This document shows, in pieces, positions 8,720 to 16,801 of a DNA stretch of 64,000 nt. This stretch comes from Deltaproteobacteria bacterium (lineage in GTDB: Bacteria > Myxococcota_A > Polyangia > Polyangiales > Ga0077539). The notes beneath the pieces are model-generated. The model searched no databases. It was not told the origin of the DNA and saw nothing but the letters and a program-made list of their open reading frames with translations. Position 1 is the first letter of the stretch. Every line of letters starts with the position of its first letter. The stretch is from positions 1-64,000 of the forward strand of contig JACRDB010000025.1 in assembly GCA_016218725.1 (NCBI GenBank), given 5' to 3'. Made by a program: the position numbers and the translations under genes.

Positions 8720-8735
8720 GGCGCTTACCTTCCGG

Positions 8736-9131
8736 TCACCAGAGCGTGAAGAGCAGCTCGCCGCCGAGCTTCTGCTCGCGGGCGGTCTTGTCGGTCATCA
8801 CGCCCCGAGAGGTCGAGAGCACCGCCATGCCGAACCCGTTCTTGACCACGGGGATCTCCGCGTGGCCGACGTACACCCGGCGCCCCGGGCGGGAGACCCG
8901 CGACACGCCCTCGATGGCGGCGCGGCGGTCCTTGTTGTAGCGCAGGCCCACGGAGAGGCTGCGCTTGACGCCCGTGGCCTCCTCCTTGATGTCCTGGACG
9001 TAGCCCTCCTGCTGGAGGATCCCCAGGATCTGGGCCTTGAGCCGTGAGTGCGGCACCGCCACGCGCTGGTGGCGCGCGAGCACCCCGTTGCGCAGCCTGG
9101 TCAGCATGTCCGAGATGGGGTCGGTCAGCAT
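8736..9131 (-). CDS. rpsH: 30S ribosomal protein S8
   Basis: A 131-residue S8, an early-assembly 16S rRNA binder that regulates the spc operon translationally in enterobacteria. It begins MLTDPISDMLTRLRNG and ends with GVMTDKTAREQKLGGELL, both family landmarks; ISRVSRPGRRVYV-like VSRVSRPGRRVYVG lies at ~80. It starts seven bases after rpsN. Confidence 0.98.
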   Translation of the reverse strand: MLTDPISDMLTRLRNGVLARHQRVAVPHSRLKAQILGILQQEGYVQDIKEEATGVKRSLSVGLRYNKDRRAAIEGVSRVSRPGRRVYVGHAEIPVVKNGFGMAVLSTSRGVMTDKTAREQKLGGELLFTLW

Positions 9132-9138
9132 GGCACCC

Positions 9139-9324
9139 TCACCAGCTCGCCTTGGTGACGCCGGGGATCTCGCCCTTCAGGGAGAGGTCCCGGAAGCACA
9201 CCCGGCAGAGAGAGAACTTGTTGTACACGCCGCGCGTACGGCCGCAGCGCTCGCAGCGGGAGCGGGCCCGCGCCGAGAACTTGAGCTGCGTCTGGAACTT
9301 CGCAAACGAACACGCCTTCGCCAT
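9139..9324 (-). CDS. rpsN: 30S ribosomal protein S14, type Z
   Basis: A 61-residue zinc-type S14 (RpsZ/RpsN). The zinc ribbon cysteines are C24, C27, C40 and C43, in [11 protein letters not shown] and LCRVCFRDL. It lies between rplE and rpsH, the normal spc-operon position. The short zinc form, together with zinc forms of S4 and L36 in this operon, indicates an organism that keeps the zinc-dependent versions. Confidence 0.97.
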   Translation of the reverse strand: MAKACSFAKFQTQLKFSARARSRCERCGRTRGVYNKFSLCRVCFRDLSLKGEIPGVTKASW

Positions 9325-9334
9325 CGGAGGTCTC

Positions 9335-9892
9335 CTACGCCCGGAAGGGCATCCCCAGGGCTTGGAGGAGGAAGCGGGACTCTTCGTCGGTCTTCGCCGT
9401 CGTGGTCACGCAGATGTTCATGCCCTTGATCTTCTCCACGGAGTCGTAGTTGATCTCCGGGAAGATGATCTGCTCCTTGAGCCCGAGGGTGTAGTTCCCG
9501 CGGCCGTCAAAGGCCTTGGGGCTCACGCCCTTGAAATCCCTCACCCGCGGCAGCGCGAAGGTGATCAATCGGTCCAGGAACTCCCACATGCGCTCGCGGC
9601 GCAGCGTGACCATCACCCCGATGGGCGCGTTGGCCCGGAGCTTGAAGGTCGCGATGGACTTCTTGGCCTTGGTCACCATGGGCTTCTGCCCGGCGATCGC
9701 CGTGAGCTGCTCGACGGCCTGATCAATGATCTTGGCGTTCTGCGTCGCCTCGCCGAGGCCCATGTTCAGGGTGACCTTCTCGACCCTCGGGACCTGCAGG
9801 GCGTTGGTGTACCCGAACTTCTGCATCATGAGCCGGGTGACCTCGGTCTGGTACCGGGCCCGCAGCCGCGGGCGGTAGCGCTCGGTGGTCAT
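9335..9892 (-). CDS. rplE: 50S ribosomal protein L5
   Basis: A 185-residue L5 of the central protuberance that contacts 5S rRNA and P-site tRNA. Landmarks are [18 protein letters not shown] (~38-55), [19 protein letters not shown] (~75-93) and [18 protein letters not shown] (~130-148). Its ATG overlaps the stop of rplX by four bases. Confidence 0.98.
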   Translation of the reverse strand: MTTERYRPRLRARYQTEVTRLMMQKFGYTNALQVPRVEKVTLNMGLGEATQNAKIIDQAVEQLTAIAGQKPMVTKAKKSIATFKLRANAPIGVMVTLRRERMWEFLDRLITFALPRVRDFKGVSPKAFDGRGNYTLGLKEQIIFPEINYDSVEKIKGMNICVTTTAKTDEESRFLLQALGMPFRA

Positions 9893-10134
9893 TGGCCTCC
9901 TCCGTCCTTCTCGATGTACTTGGCGACCTTGGCCAGGGGCAGCGGGCGCTCCACCTCCTTGATGGAGCCCTCCTGCGCGCCGGGCCCGGGCTTCATGTGC
10001 CGCTTGACCTTGTTGACGCCATCGATCAGCACGCGGCCGCGCTCGCGGTCCACGGAGAGCACCGCGCCGGTGTCCCCCTTGTGCTTGCCGGAGATGACGA
10101 TCACCTTGTCGTCCTTCTTGAGCTGGGCCTTCAT
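9889..10134 (-). CDS. rplX: 50S ribosomal protein L24
   Basis: An 81-residue L24, an assembly initiator of the 50S subunit. The start is the ATG at 10134, which gives [20 protein letters not shown], a KOW-motif N-terminus of normal length; the longer in-frame reading upstream is antisense noise over rplN. The ATG overlaps the rplN stop (ATGA), and the gene stop overlaps the rplE start. It is shorter than the ~105 residues of many homologues at the C-terminus. Confidence 0.96.
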   Translation of the reverse strand: MKAQLKKDDKVIVISGKHKGDTGAVLSVDRERGRVLIDGVNKVKRHMKPGPGAQEGSIKEVERPLPLAKVAKYIEKDGGGQ

Positions 10135-10502
10135 CAGATGACCTCCGGGGCGAGGGAGATGATCTTCATGAAGCTCTTGCCGCGCAGCTCGCGCGCCACC
10201 GGCCCGAAGATGCGCGTCCCGATGGGCGCGCCCTCCTTGTCGATCAGCACCGCGGAGTTGGCGTCGAACTTCACGTAGGACCCGTCCGGGCGCTGGTACT
10301 CGCGGGTGGTGCGCACCACCACCGCGCGGGCGGTCTGGCCCTTCTTGATCTTCATGTTCGGCAGTGCCTCCTTGACGGAGACCACGATCACGTCCCCGAG
10401 GCCCGCGTACTTGCGCCGCGAGCCGCCCAGGACCTTGATGCACTGCACCCGCCGCGCGCCGGAGTTGTCCGCCACGTCCAGGATGGTCCGCATCTGGATC
10501 AT
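10134..10502 (-). CDS. rplN: 50S ribosomal protein L14
   Basis: A 122-residue L14, the exact usual length, starting [19 protein letters not shown] at the ATG at 10502. This start overlaps the rpsQ stop by four bases; an upstream in-frame start at 10565 would add 21 residues unlike the family. The C-terminus [20 protein letters not shown] is diagnostic. It lies in the rpsQ-rplN-rplX order. Confidence 0.97.
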   Translation of the reverse strand: MIQMRTILDVADNSGARRVQCIKVLGGSRRKYAGLGDVIVVSVKEALPNMKIKKGQTARAVVVRTTREYQRPDGSYVKFDANSAVLIDKEGAPIGTRIFGPVARELRGKSFMKIISLAPEVI

Positions 10503-10810
10503 GGCTGACCCCCGGCGGGCGCCTCCGCCTCGCGGCGGGACACCAGCTTCGAGACCACCCAGCACTTGCTCTTGGACACGGGCCGGTGCTCCCGGATCTC
10601 CACCACGTCACCCAGCTTGTACTGGTTGGTCTCGTCGTGGGCGGAGTACTTCGCCCGGCGGCGCACGTACTTGCCGTACACCGGGTGGCGCACCATGCGC
10701 TGCACCTGCACCACCACGGTCTTCTGCATCTTGTCGCTGACCACGGTGCCCACCAGGGAGCGCTTGCCCCCCTTCTTCGGGCCGCGGGTCGGCTGCGTCG
10801 CTTCGCTCAC
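10499..10810 (-). CDS. rpsQ: 30S ribosomal protein S17
   Basis: A 103-residue S17, an OB-fold 16S rRNA binder. The core reads [20 protein letters not shown] (~17-36), with [16 protein letters not shown] and [15 protein letters not shown] further on. It has short N- and C-terminal extensions relative to the ~85-residue norm. It overlaps rpmC upstream and rplN downstream by four bases each. Confidence 0.97.
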   Translation of the reverse strand: MSEATQPTRGPKKGGKRSLVGTVVSDKMQKTVVVQVQRMVRHPVYGKYVRRRAKYSAHDETNQYKLGDVVEIREHRPVSKSKCWVVSKLVSRREAEAPAGGQP

Positions 10811-11001
10811 GGGGCCTTCTCCTCGGTGGCGGTCTTCTTCGGGGCGTTCTGGGCGGTGCGCAGACGGGCGAGGTCGCGCCGCGCCGCGGCGATGCTCCGG
10901 GTGTTGTTCAGCCGGTTGGTGAAGTTCTGGAAGCGCAGCCCCAGGATGGCCTGGCTGGCCTCGTTCACCGTCGCGGGCTTCTTGTTCTCTTCGTCAGCCA
11001 T
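10807..11001 (-). CDS. rpmC: 50S ribosomal protein L29
   Basis: A 64-residue L29 located at the tunnel exit. It starts at the ATG at 11001; a longer in-frame reading to 11151 overlaps rplP and is unlike the family. The conserved helix is [15 protein letters not shown] followed by RRDLARLRT (~21-50). The usual N-terminal KxxELR helix is replaced by an acidic segment ([15 protein letters not shown]), so the protein is divergent. Position between rplP and rpsQ supports the call. Confidence 0.93.
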   Translation of the reverse strand: MADEENKKPATVNEASQAILGLRFQNFTNRLNNTRSIAAARRDLARLRTAQNAPKKTATEEKAP

Positions 11002-11012
11002 GGTGTGACCTC

Positions 11013-11426
11013 TCAGAGGGTGCCTCGGACCAGGACCTTGCTGGCGATGGGGAGCTTGTGTCCGGCGAGCCGGAAGGCCTCCCGGGCGATGTTCTCCGGC
11101 ACGCCGCCGAGCTCGTAGAGCACCCGGCCCACGGGCACCACGGCGACCCACTCCTCCACGGCGCCCTTGCCGTGGCCCATGCGGGTCTCCAGGGGCTTCT
11201 TGGTCACCGGCTTGTCCGGGAACACCCGGATCCAGAGCTTGCCCACGCGCTTTACGTGGCGGGTGATGGCCATGCGGGCGGCCTCGATCTGCCGCGCCGT
11301 GACCCGGCCCCCCTCGGTGGCCTGCAGGGCGTAATCACCGAAGGAGACGTCCGCGCCGCGGTACGCGACGCCGTTCAGGTTGCCCTTCTGGGCCTTGCGG
11401 TATTTGGTCTTCTTGGGGGAAAGCAT
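11013..11426 (-). CDS. rplP: 50S ribosomal protein L16
   Basis: A 137-residue L16, which lines the A-site tRNA path. It begins [19 protein letters not shown], close to the canonical N-terminus, and contains [20 protein letters not shown] (~62-81) and [12 protein letters not shown] (~82-93). The length is standard. It is spaced 11 bases from rpmC and 18 from rpsC. Confidence 0.98.
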   Translation of the reverse strand: MLSPKKTKYRKAQKGNLNGVAYRGADVSFGDYALQATEGGRVTARQIEAARMAITRHVKRVGKLWIRVFPDKPVTKKPLETRMGHGKGAVEEWVAVVPVGRVLYELGGVPENIAREAFRLAGHKLPIASKVLVRGTL

Positions 11427-11444
11427 GACGTGCCTCTCGGTCCC

Positions 11445-12155
11445 TCAGCGCGCCGCGGCGCCAGGCAGGCGGCGCTTCTTCTGCGGTAGCACCTCGCCCT
11501 TGAAGATCCACACCTTGACCCCGATGGAGCCGTAGGTGGTGTGCGCCTCGGCGAGGCCGAACTCGATGTCCGCCCGGAGCGTGTGCAGGGGGACCCTGCC
11601 CTCGCGGTAGGCCTCCACCCGCGCCATCTCGCTGCCGCCCAGGCGGCCCGCGCAGCGGATACGGATGCCCTTGGCGCCGAGCTTCATGGCGGCGGTGACG
11701 GCCTTCTTCATGGCCCGGCGGAAGGACACCCGGCGCTCCAGCTGCGTGGCCACGGTCTCCGCCACGAGCTGCGCGTTGGTGTCCGGCTTGCGGATCTCCT
11801 GGACGTCGATCACCACGTCGTCCGGGCCCGCGTTGGTGTACTTGAGCAGCCCCGGGAACGGCGCCTGGCCCTTGCGGTCCGGGGCCTTGCCCTTCTTGAG
11901 CTCCTCGACCCCCTTGCCGCCCTTGCCGATCACGATCCCGGGCCGGGCCGTGTAGATGATCACCTTCACCTTGGCGGCGGCGCGCTCGATCTCCACCCCC
12001 GCGATGCCCGCGTTGGAGAGCTGCTCCCGCACCACCCGCTTCAGGGTGATGTCCTCATGGAGCCAGTTGGCATAGTTCTTCTCCTCGAACCACTTCGACG
12101 TCCAGGTCTTGATGACCCCGAGCCGAAAGCCAATCGGATTGACCTTCTGTCCCAT
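11445..12155 (-). CDS. rpsC: 30S ribosomal protein S3
   Basis: A 236-residue S3 at the mRNA entry site. It opens [18 protein letters not shown], has a KH domain with the GKGG loop ([16 protein letters not shown], ~74-89), and a C-terminal domain with [18 protein letters not shown] (~160-177). Spacing to rplV is three bases. Confidence 0.98.
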   Translation of the reverse strand: MGQKVNPIGFRLGVIKTWTSKWFEEKNYANWLHEDITLKRVVREQLSNAGIAGVEIERAAAKVKVIIYTARPGIVIGKGGKGVEELKKGKAPDRKGQAPFPGLLKYTNAGPDDVVIDVQEIRKPDTNAQLVAETVATQLERRVSFRRAMKKAVTAAMKLGAKGIRIRCAGRLGGSEMARVEAYREGRVPLHTLRADIEFGLAEAHTTYGSIGVKVWIFKGEVLPQKKRRLPGAAAR

Positions 12156-12158
12156 GTC

Positions 12159-12647
12159 TCAGCCGTTCTCCGTGGGGGTTGTAGCTTCCGTCGAGGCGGT
12201 CTCGGTGACCGGAGGGGTGACCGTGGCCGTGGCCGCCGCCGCCTTGCGGGCCTGCTTGAAGGGGGCCTTGCGGGCAGCTTCGAGCGCGGCCTTGACGGGC
12301 TGCGGGCCGAGGCCCACCTCGATGTGCGACACGCCCTTGGTGACCTTGGTGGCGCGGCCCATGGCCCGCGGGCGCCAGCGCCGGGTGTGGCGGTTGGGGC
12401 CCTTGTCCACCGAGGCGTGCGTCACGTAGAGCTCGTCCTCATTGACGTTCCCGTGGAGGTTCTTGGCGTTGGCCAGGGCGCTCTCCAGCAGCTTGCGCAC
12501 CAGGGGCGCCGCGGACCGCTGGGTGAACATGGTCATCTCGATGGCCTCGGAGACCTTGCGCCCGCGGATCAGGTTGATGATCACCCGCGCCTTTCGGGGC
12601 GCGATCTTCGCGAATCGCAGGGACGCGAAACTGTCCAACTCATCCAT
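12159..12647 (-). CDS. rplV: 50S ribosomal protein L22
   Basis: A 162-residue L22, whose loop lines the exit tunnel. The family core is in KIAPRKARVIINLIRGRKVS (~14-33) and HASVDKGPNRHTRRWRPRAM (~77-96). The last ~50 residues are an Ala/Thr/Pro-rich extension absent from most homologues. This is the first gene of the operon: a GGAG ribosome-binding site lies seven bases upstream, with a hairpin and a promoter beyond. rpsS, rplB, rplW, rplD, rplC and rpsJ, which normally precede it, are not here. Confidence 0.97.
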   Translation of the reverse strand: MDELDSFASLRFAKIAPRKARVIINLIRGRKVSEAIEMTMFTQRSAAPLVRKLLESALANAKNLHGNVNEDELYVTHASVDKGPNRHTRRWRPRAMGRATKVTKGVSHIEVGLGPQPVKAALEAARKAPFKQARKAAAATATVTPPVTETASTEATTPTENG

Positions 12648-12668
12648 GACTCGGCTCCGCTTGGGTCA

Positions 12669-12700
12669 CGCCGGAGGGGCTCGTTGAAAAGACTCCGGCG
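12669..12700 (-). promoter_or_regulatory. Leader hairpin upstream of rplV
   Basis: An 8-bp perfect inverted repeat (CGCCGGAG and CTCCGGCG on the plus strand) with a 16-base loop sits 22 bases before the rplV start in the ~150-base leader of the ribosomal operon. Leaders of such operons often carry binding sites for an encoded ribosomal protein; that role is inference only. Confidence 0.35.
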
Positions 12701-12802
12701 CAGTCACGTTGCCGGTGCGTTCGTCCGGGAGGGGACGCGGCCGCCGGCGTAGGTGAACCCCGCTGGACAACCGTTGAGACGGCCTTCTAGCAGGAGGGCG
12801 GC

Positions 12803-12831
12803 TGTCTAGCACCCCCCCACACCCCGGTCAA
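12803..12831 (-). promoter_or_regulatory. Sigma70-type promoter of the ribosomal protein operon
   Basis: Read on the minus strand: TTGACC (12831-12826), a 17-base spacer, then TAGACA (12808-12803). Both hexamers are close to the housekeeping consensus and the spacing is ideal. It points at rplV with a leader of roughly 150 bases. No other candidate of this quality lies in the 12648-12898 gap, which also separates the divergent lipoprotein gene. Confidence 0.7.
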
Positions 12832-12898
12832 GACCCCTCTTTCCTACCGGTGGGTGTTTGTGGGAACTTCCCGGTCCCTGCGAGGTCCACGCTACGCC

Positions 12899-15394
12899 AT
12901 GACCACCCGAAAAGTTACGGTTTTCCTCGGCTTTCTGGGGGTCCTTGGCTGCCGCACCGCGCCCTCGGGGACCGGTCCCGCGGGGCTCGGAACCACCCCG
13001 GAGGCTGTCCCCCCAGCGGCCTCGGGGGGTTCATCCGAGGCGCTGGTGAGGGCCCACCCGGGGCACCCGATGCCCCGGTGCACCGCCGAGGACCCTCTGG
13101 CGCTGGGGAGGCTCACGGCGGGCCTCGCGGCCCAGCCGGCGATCCTTGCGCGGGAGGGCGGGGCCCTGGTGGCGTTCCGTACCCGCGCGGAGGGGAGGGC
13201 CACGCTGAACCTCCTGCCGCTGAACGCCGACCGCCAGCCGGGCACGGGCATCGCCCTGAACCTCCCGCACACTGCGTCGTTTCCGGCGCTGCTCGCGTCC
13301 AACGATGGGTACCTCCTGGCGTGGCGCCAGGACCAGGGAGACTCCCAGTGTCTCTCCTGGTGGCGGCTCGACGCCCAGGGGCGTCCCTCGGGAGCGGCCA
13401 GCTTTCGCACCCTCACCCACTGCGGGCGCCTGGGCCCTCCGGCGTTTGTCCGAAACGGCGAGCGCCCCTGGCTGGTGGCGGCGCTGCGCGCCGAGGGCCG
13501 CAGCGCGCTCCTGGTCTCGCCCCTCGGGGGCCCCGAGGTGCTGGTCCCCTCGCCGAACGGCGGCGCCTGGAGCCTGGACCGGGCGCCCGCGGTGGTGCCG
13601 TCGGGGGACGGTGTACGTATCTATGCTACAGCGGAGCCGGTTGTAGGTGAGCCCGAGCGGGCGGTGTTCGAGGTCACGGCTCCGTCGGGGCAGGTGAGGC
13701 TCCTGGCGCGGGACCTGGACCACCCTTCGGCGCAGGCGACGGAGGGGGGAGTCCTCCTCGGGTGGCGCGCGAGGGGCACGCGCCGGGACGTTCTGGCGCG
13801 GGCGTGGTGGATGCCCCTGGAGGGCGACGCGCCCACGGCGCCGTTGACGGTGGCGACGCTGCGGGGCGCGTACGAGACCTCGGTGACGGTGGTGCCGCTG
13901 CGGGCGGGGGACGCGGAGTACGCGGCGCTGACGGTGTCGGCGCTGTCTCAGGACGCGGTGGGGAGCGTGAACCTGTCGCTCCTGACGGCGCGAGGGGCGC
14001 TGGTGGGTCGGGCCTCGGTCTTGACGAGCCTCGGGCTCCGGGACCCGCAGCTTGCGGTGTCCGTGGCGGGACCGACGGCGTGGGTGGCCGTGGACGGGCG
14101 CGACTCCGACGGCACGGGGCCGGAGCTCCTGGTGACGCGCGTGCGCTGCAACGGCGCGGAGCCCGTGGCCCCGTTGGACGTGCCCGGTCCGGCGTTTCCG
14201 CAGGAGCCCCTGGACCCGCCGACGCCTCCCGCGAGGCTCTCGGAGCCCGCGACGGTGCCCGAGGCGACGTGCGCGGTCGAGCGCTCGGGCACCATGGCGA
14301 CGCTCCAGTACCAGACCAACGACCCCTTGCGGGAGACCACCGGGGCGGTGGTGGTGACCTCCACCGGGGTGGTGACCGCCGCCCAGGGGCGCCCTCCGGA
14401 CGCCCCGGAGCCCGCGCTGGTGCTCGGCTGGAGCGGCGCCTCGGGCGCACCGACGGCGAGGGTGCTCCCGGGGGTGACGGAGCTCCTGGCGATGGACAAC
14501 GCGCCGGGCGGGGCGCTCCTGGTGTTCAACCGCGGAAACGACGGCGGGGGCGCTCTCTCGGTGGCCTTCGCGGGCGCCCCGGGGAGCTTCACGGAGGCCA
14601 GGGCGGTGGCGCGGGGGGTGACCTCGGCGCTGGTGCTACCGGGGACCATGACGGTGTTCTTCGTGCGGAGGGAGGCCGATGGCGCGCGGTCCCTCTGGCG
14701 CACGCGGCTCCAGGGCGCGAGGAGCGTGGCCCCGTCGCGGGTGCTCTCCCTGGGGCCCCGGGACTCGCTGATGGACGCCATGCCCGGGGAGGGCGGGGCG
14801 ATGCTGCTCCTGTCGCGGGCGGACTCGGTGTCCGGGGAGGTGTCCCGCGCGGTGGTGGCGCTGACGGTGCAGGACCAGACGGCGGCGGGGGTGGTACCCG
14901 GGGACCCCTTCGCGGACCCGTTGGGGTTTCCTCCAGGGCTGGTGCAGTGGGCCTGGCGCCCGGCGGGCACGGAGCCCGGGGGGTATTTCACCACGCAGCA
15001 GGGGGTGCTCTTGAGTACCACGCTCCGGGCGGGCGAGGCGCGTGACGCGCGCAGCCTGCTGGGGCTCCTGCCGGGCGGCGGGGCGCTGCGCTCGGCGTCG
15101 TGGTCCGGGGCGACGCGGTGGCTGGCGGTGGACTCGGGCCTCGGGGAGGAGGGGAGCACCGCGGGGCCGTTGACCGTCCTGGCGGTGGACCGCCCGGGCG
15201 CGCTCCGCGGGGTGACCACGGCGCTGCCCGGGGACGCGAACGCGCTGGTGGATGCGGTGGCGCTGGGCGCCGCTCCCCTGGACGCGGCGGGCTCGCGGCA
15301 CCGGGTGGCGCTCGCGTGGCCGCGGCTGGTGCAGGGCGCCCTGCGGCTGGAGTGGCGGTTGACCGTGGCGGCGTGCACGCTGCCCGCGCGGTGA
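12899..15394 (+). CDS. Large lipoprotein of unknown function
   Basis: An 831-residue protein from the ATG at 12899. The first 18 residues form a lipoprotein signal (MTTRKVTVFLGFLGVLGC, lipobox VLGC), so it is probably anchored in the inner or outer membrane. The mature protein is mostly beta-strand-like, with repeated segments resembling propeller blades of the kind VLARAWWMPLEGD and TLLVTRVRC, but I cannot assign a family. It is transcribed divergently from the ribosomal operon and ends two bases from the convergent glycosyltransferase gene. Confidence 0.8.
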   Translation: MTTRKVTVFLGFLGVLGCRTAPSGTGPAGLGTTPEAVPPAASGGSSEALVRAHPGHPMPRCTAEDPLALGRLTAGLAAQPAILAREGGALVAFRTRAEGRATLNLLPLNADRQPGTGIALNLPHTASFPALLASNDGYLLAWRQDQGDSQCLSWWRLDAQGRPSGAASFRTLTHCGRLGPPAFVRNGERPWLVAALRAEGRSALLVSPLGGPEVLVPSPNGGAWSLDRAPAVVPSGDGVRIYATAEPVVGEPERAVFEVTAPSGQVRLLARDLDHPSAQATEGGVLLGWRARGTRRDVLARAWWMPLEGDAPTAPLTVATLRGAYETSVTVVPLRAGDAEYAALTVSALSQDAVGSVNLSLLTARGALVGRASVLTSLGLRDPQLAVSVAGPTAWVAVDGRDSDGTGPELLVTRVRCNGAEPVAPLDVPGPAFPQEPLDPPTPPARLSEPATVPEATCAVERSGTMATLQYQTNDPLRETTGAVVVTSTGVVTAAQGRPPDAPEPALVLGWSGASGAPTARVLPGVTELLAMDNAPGGALLVFNRGNDGGGALSVAFAGAPGSFTEARAVARGVTSALVLPGTMTVFFVRREADGARSLWRTRLQGARSVAPSRVLSLGPRDSLMDAMPGEGGAMLLLSRADSVSGEVSRAVVALTVQDQTAAGVVPGDPFADPLGFPPGLVQWAWRPAGTEPGGYFTTQQGVLLSTTLRAGEARDARSLLGLLPGGGALRSASWSGATRWLAVDSGLGEEGSTAGPLTVLAVDRPGALRGVTTALPGDANALVDAVALGAAPLDAAGSRHRVALAWPRLVQGALRLEWRLTVAACTLPAR

Positions 15395-15396
15395 GC

Positions 15397-16674
15397 TTAC
15401 GGCCCCGCGGCCACGCGCTCCACCAGCGCCGCCGCGGCGCCGCAGCCGTCCTCTGCGCGTAGCTCGCGCGCGAGCGCCTCGGCGCGGGCGGTGACCTCCG
15501 GGCGGTCGAGCACCCACCGGAGGCGCTTCGCGAGGCGCCCCGCGGTGAGCCACGTACGGCGCAGCGGGGACGAGCCCGCCCCCTGGCGGTGCAGCACGCT
15601 CCCCCAGAGGTACTGGTCCGTGACGTGGGGTACCACCACCGAGGGCCGACCCGCCAGCAGCGACGACTGCGTGGTCCCCGCGCCGCCGTGGTGCACGATC
15701 ACCGAGCACCGAGGGAACACCTGCGCGTGAGGGCAGTGCTGCACGTAGCACAGCCTCGGGTGCCTCGGCGCCCGCTCGACGAGGGACGCCGGGGCCTGCA
15801 CCAGCACCCGGAGGCGCTCGCGCTCGGCCGCGCCCGCGAAGGCCCGCAGGGCCTCCTGCGTGAGCACGTCGTCCAGGTTGAACATGCTCCCGAAGGACGC
15901 GAACACCGGGGGGCCCTCGGCGAGGAATTCCCCTACTTCGCGCGGAGGCTCCCAGGGCTCGGCGCTCTCCGGCATCGAAAGGAAACCCGTCACCTGCGCC
16001 CTCGGGTGCCAGTCCGACGGCCTCGGAAAGAGCGACGGAGAGACCGCCAGGGCCCCCCACTCCAGCGGCCCGAAATGCCCGATGTCAAAGCGCTCGATGG
16101 GGGCCATGCCCAGCGCCACCCGCTGGCGGTTCGTCGGCCTCTGGAGCGCGCCGGCCATCGCCGAGTCGGCCAGGCGCCACAGGAGCGGGTTGAGCCAACG
16201 CCCGAGGTCCGGTGAGCCCGGAGGCGCGTACTCCCGCGAGCGGTACACCGGCTGCAGGGTCACCGTGAGCGCAGGGCGACCGACCTTCGCGACCGCGTTG
16301 GTGATGGGGTACGCCAGGAAGTGCCCCACCAACACGTCGTTCGCCTCGGCCATCGCCAGGGCCTGCTCCAGGAGCGCGGGGGCGATCGGATCCAGCAGGT
16401 CCCTCACGATCCTCCGGAGCTGGACCATGGGGTTCCCGCTGGAGAGGCTCCGCCGCGCGGCCTCGAAGAGGGCCTCGCGGTTCGAGAGGAAATAATCGGC
16501 CCCCACGGCGGTGGCGCGAAACCCCAGGGTGGTCGCCAGGGCGTCAAAAGACCGCCCCTCGACGTTGCAGTAGGCCACGGAGACCTCGTGACCGCGGGCG
16601 AGGAGCGCGTGGGCCAGCGCGAAGAAGGGCCTCACGTCCCCCTCGGTGCCCCAGGTCACCAGTCCCACACGCAC
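15397..16674 (-). CDS. GT1-family glycosyltransferase (UGT/macrolide type)
   Basis: A 425-residue glycosyltransferase of the GT-B, UGT-like group that transfers sugars to small lipophilic acceptors such as sterols, macrolides or lipids. The N-terminal domain starts VRVGLVTWGTEGDVRPFFAL; the C-terminal nucleotide-sugar site has HHGGAGTT at ~328-335 and PHVTDQYLWG after it. The GTG at 16674 is chosen because the homologous N-terminus starts there and a GGAGG lies ~10 bases upstream; a longer reading to 16836 exists. It is divergent from the rhodanese-like gene across a palindrome. The acceptor is unknown. Confidence 0.88.
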   Translation of the reverse strand: MRVGLVTWGTEGDVRPFFALAHALLARGHEVSVAYCNVEGRSFDALATTLGFRATAVGADYFLSNREALFEAARRSLSSGNPMVQLRRIVRDLLDPIAPALLEQALAMAEANDVLVGHFLAYPITNAVAKVGRPALTVTLQPVYRSREYAPPGSPDLGRWLNPLLWRLADSAMAGALQRPTNRQRVALGMAPIERFDIGHFGPLEWGALAVSPSLFPRPSDWHPRAQVTGFLSMPESAEPWEPPREVGEFLAEGPPVFASFGSMFNLDDVLTQEALRAFAGAAERERLRVLVQAPASLVERAPRHPRLCYVQHCPHAQVFPRCSVIVHHGGAGTTQSSLLAGRPSVVVPHVTDQYLWGSVLHRQGAGSSPLRRTWLTAGRLAKRLRWVLDRPEVTARAEALARELRAEDGCGAAAALVERVAAGP

Positions 16675-16749
16675 CGCCGAGGCACCTCCGGGCCCCGAAG
16701 GTACCACGGGCCTCCCCACGAAATCCCTGAAAATCCCGACCCTCCAGAG

Positions 16750-16771
16750 GTTGTTACCGCGCGGTAACAAC
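16750..16771. promoter_or_regulatory. 22-bp perfect palindrome, candidate operator
   Basis: Two exact half-sites, GTTGTTACCGC and its reverse complement, meet without a spacer between the divergent glycosyltransferase and rhodanese-like genes, 30 bases before the latter. A TATGAT at 16786-16791 could be the -10 of a rightward promoter beside it. Dimer-binding repressor or regulator site is the simplest reading. A degenerate relative (TTACCGCGCGG) lies at 18795-18805. Confidence 0.55.
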
Positions 16772-16801
16772 CCGCCCACCCGGGGTATGATCCCCAGCGC
16801 C

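Noticed and set aside
2357..9047. Many long antisense frames across the ribosomal operon
   Set aside because: High GC makes long open frames on the opposite strand common; the minus-strand genes match known families in full, so the antisense frames are shadows.
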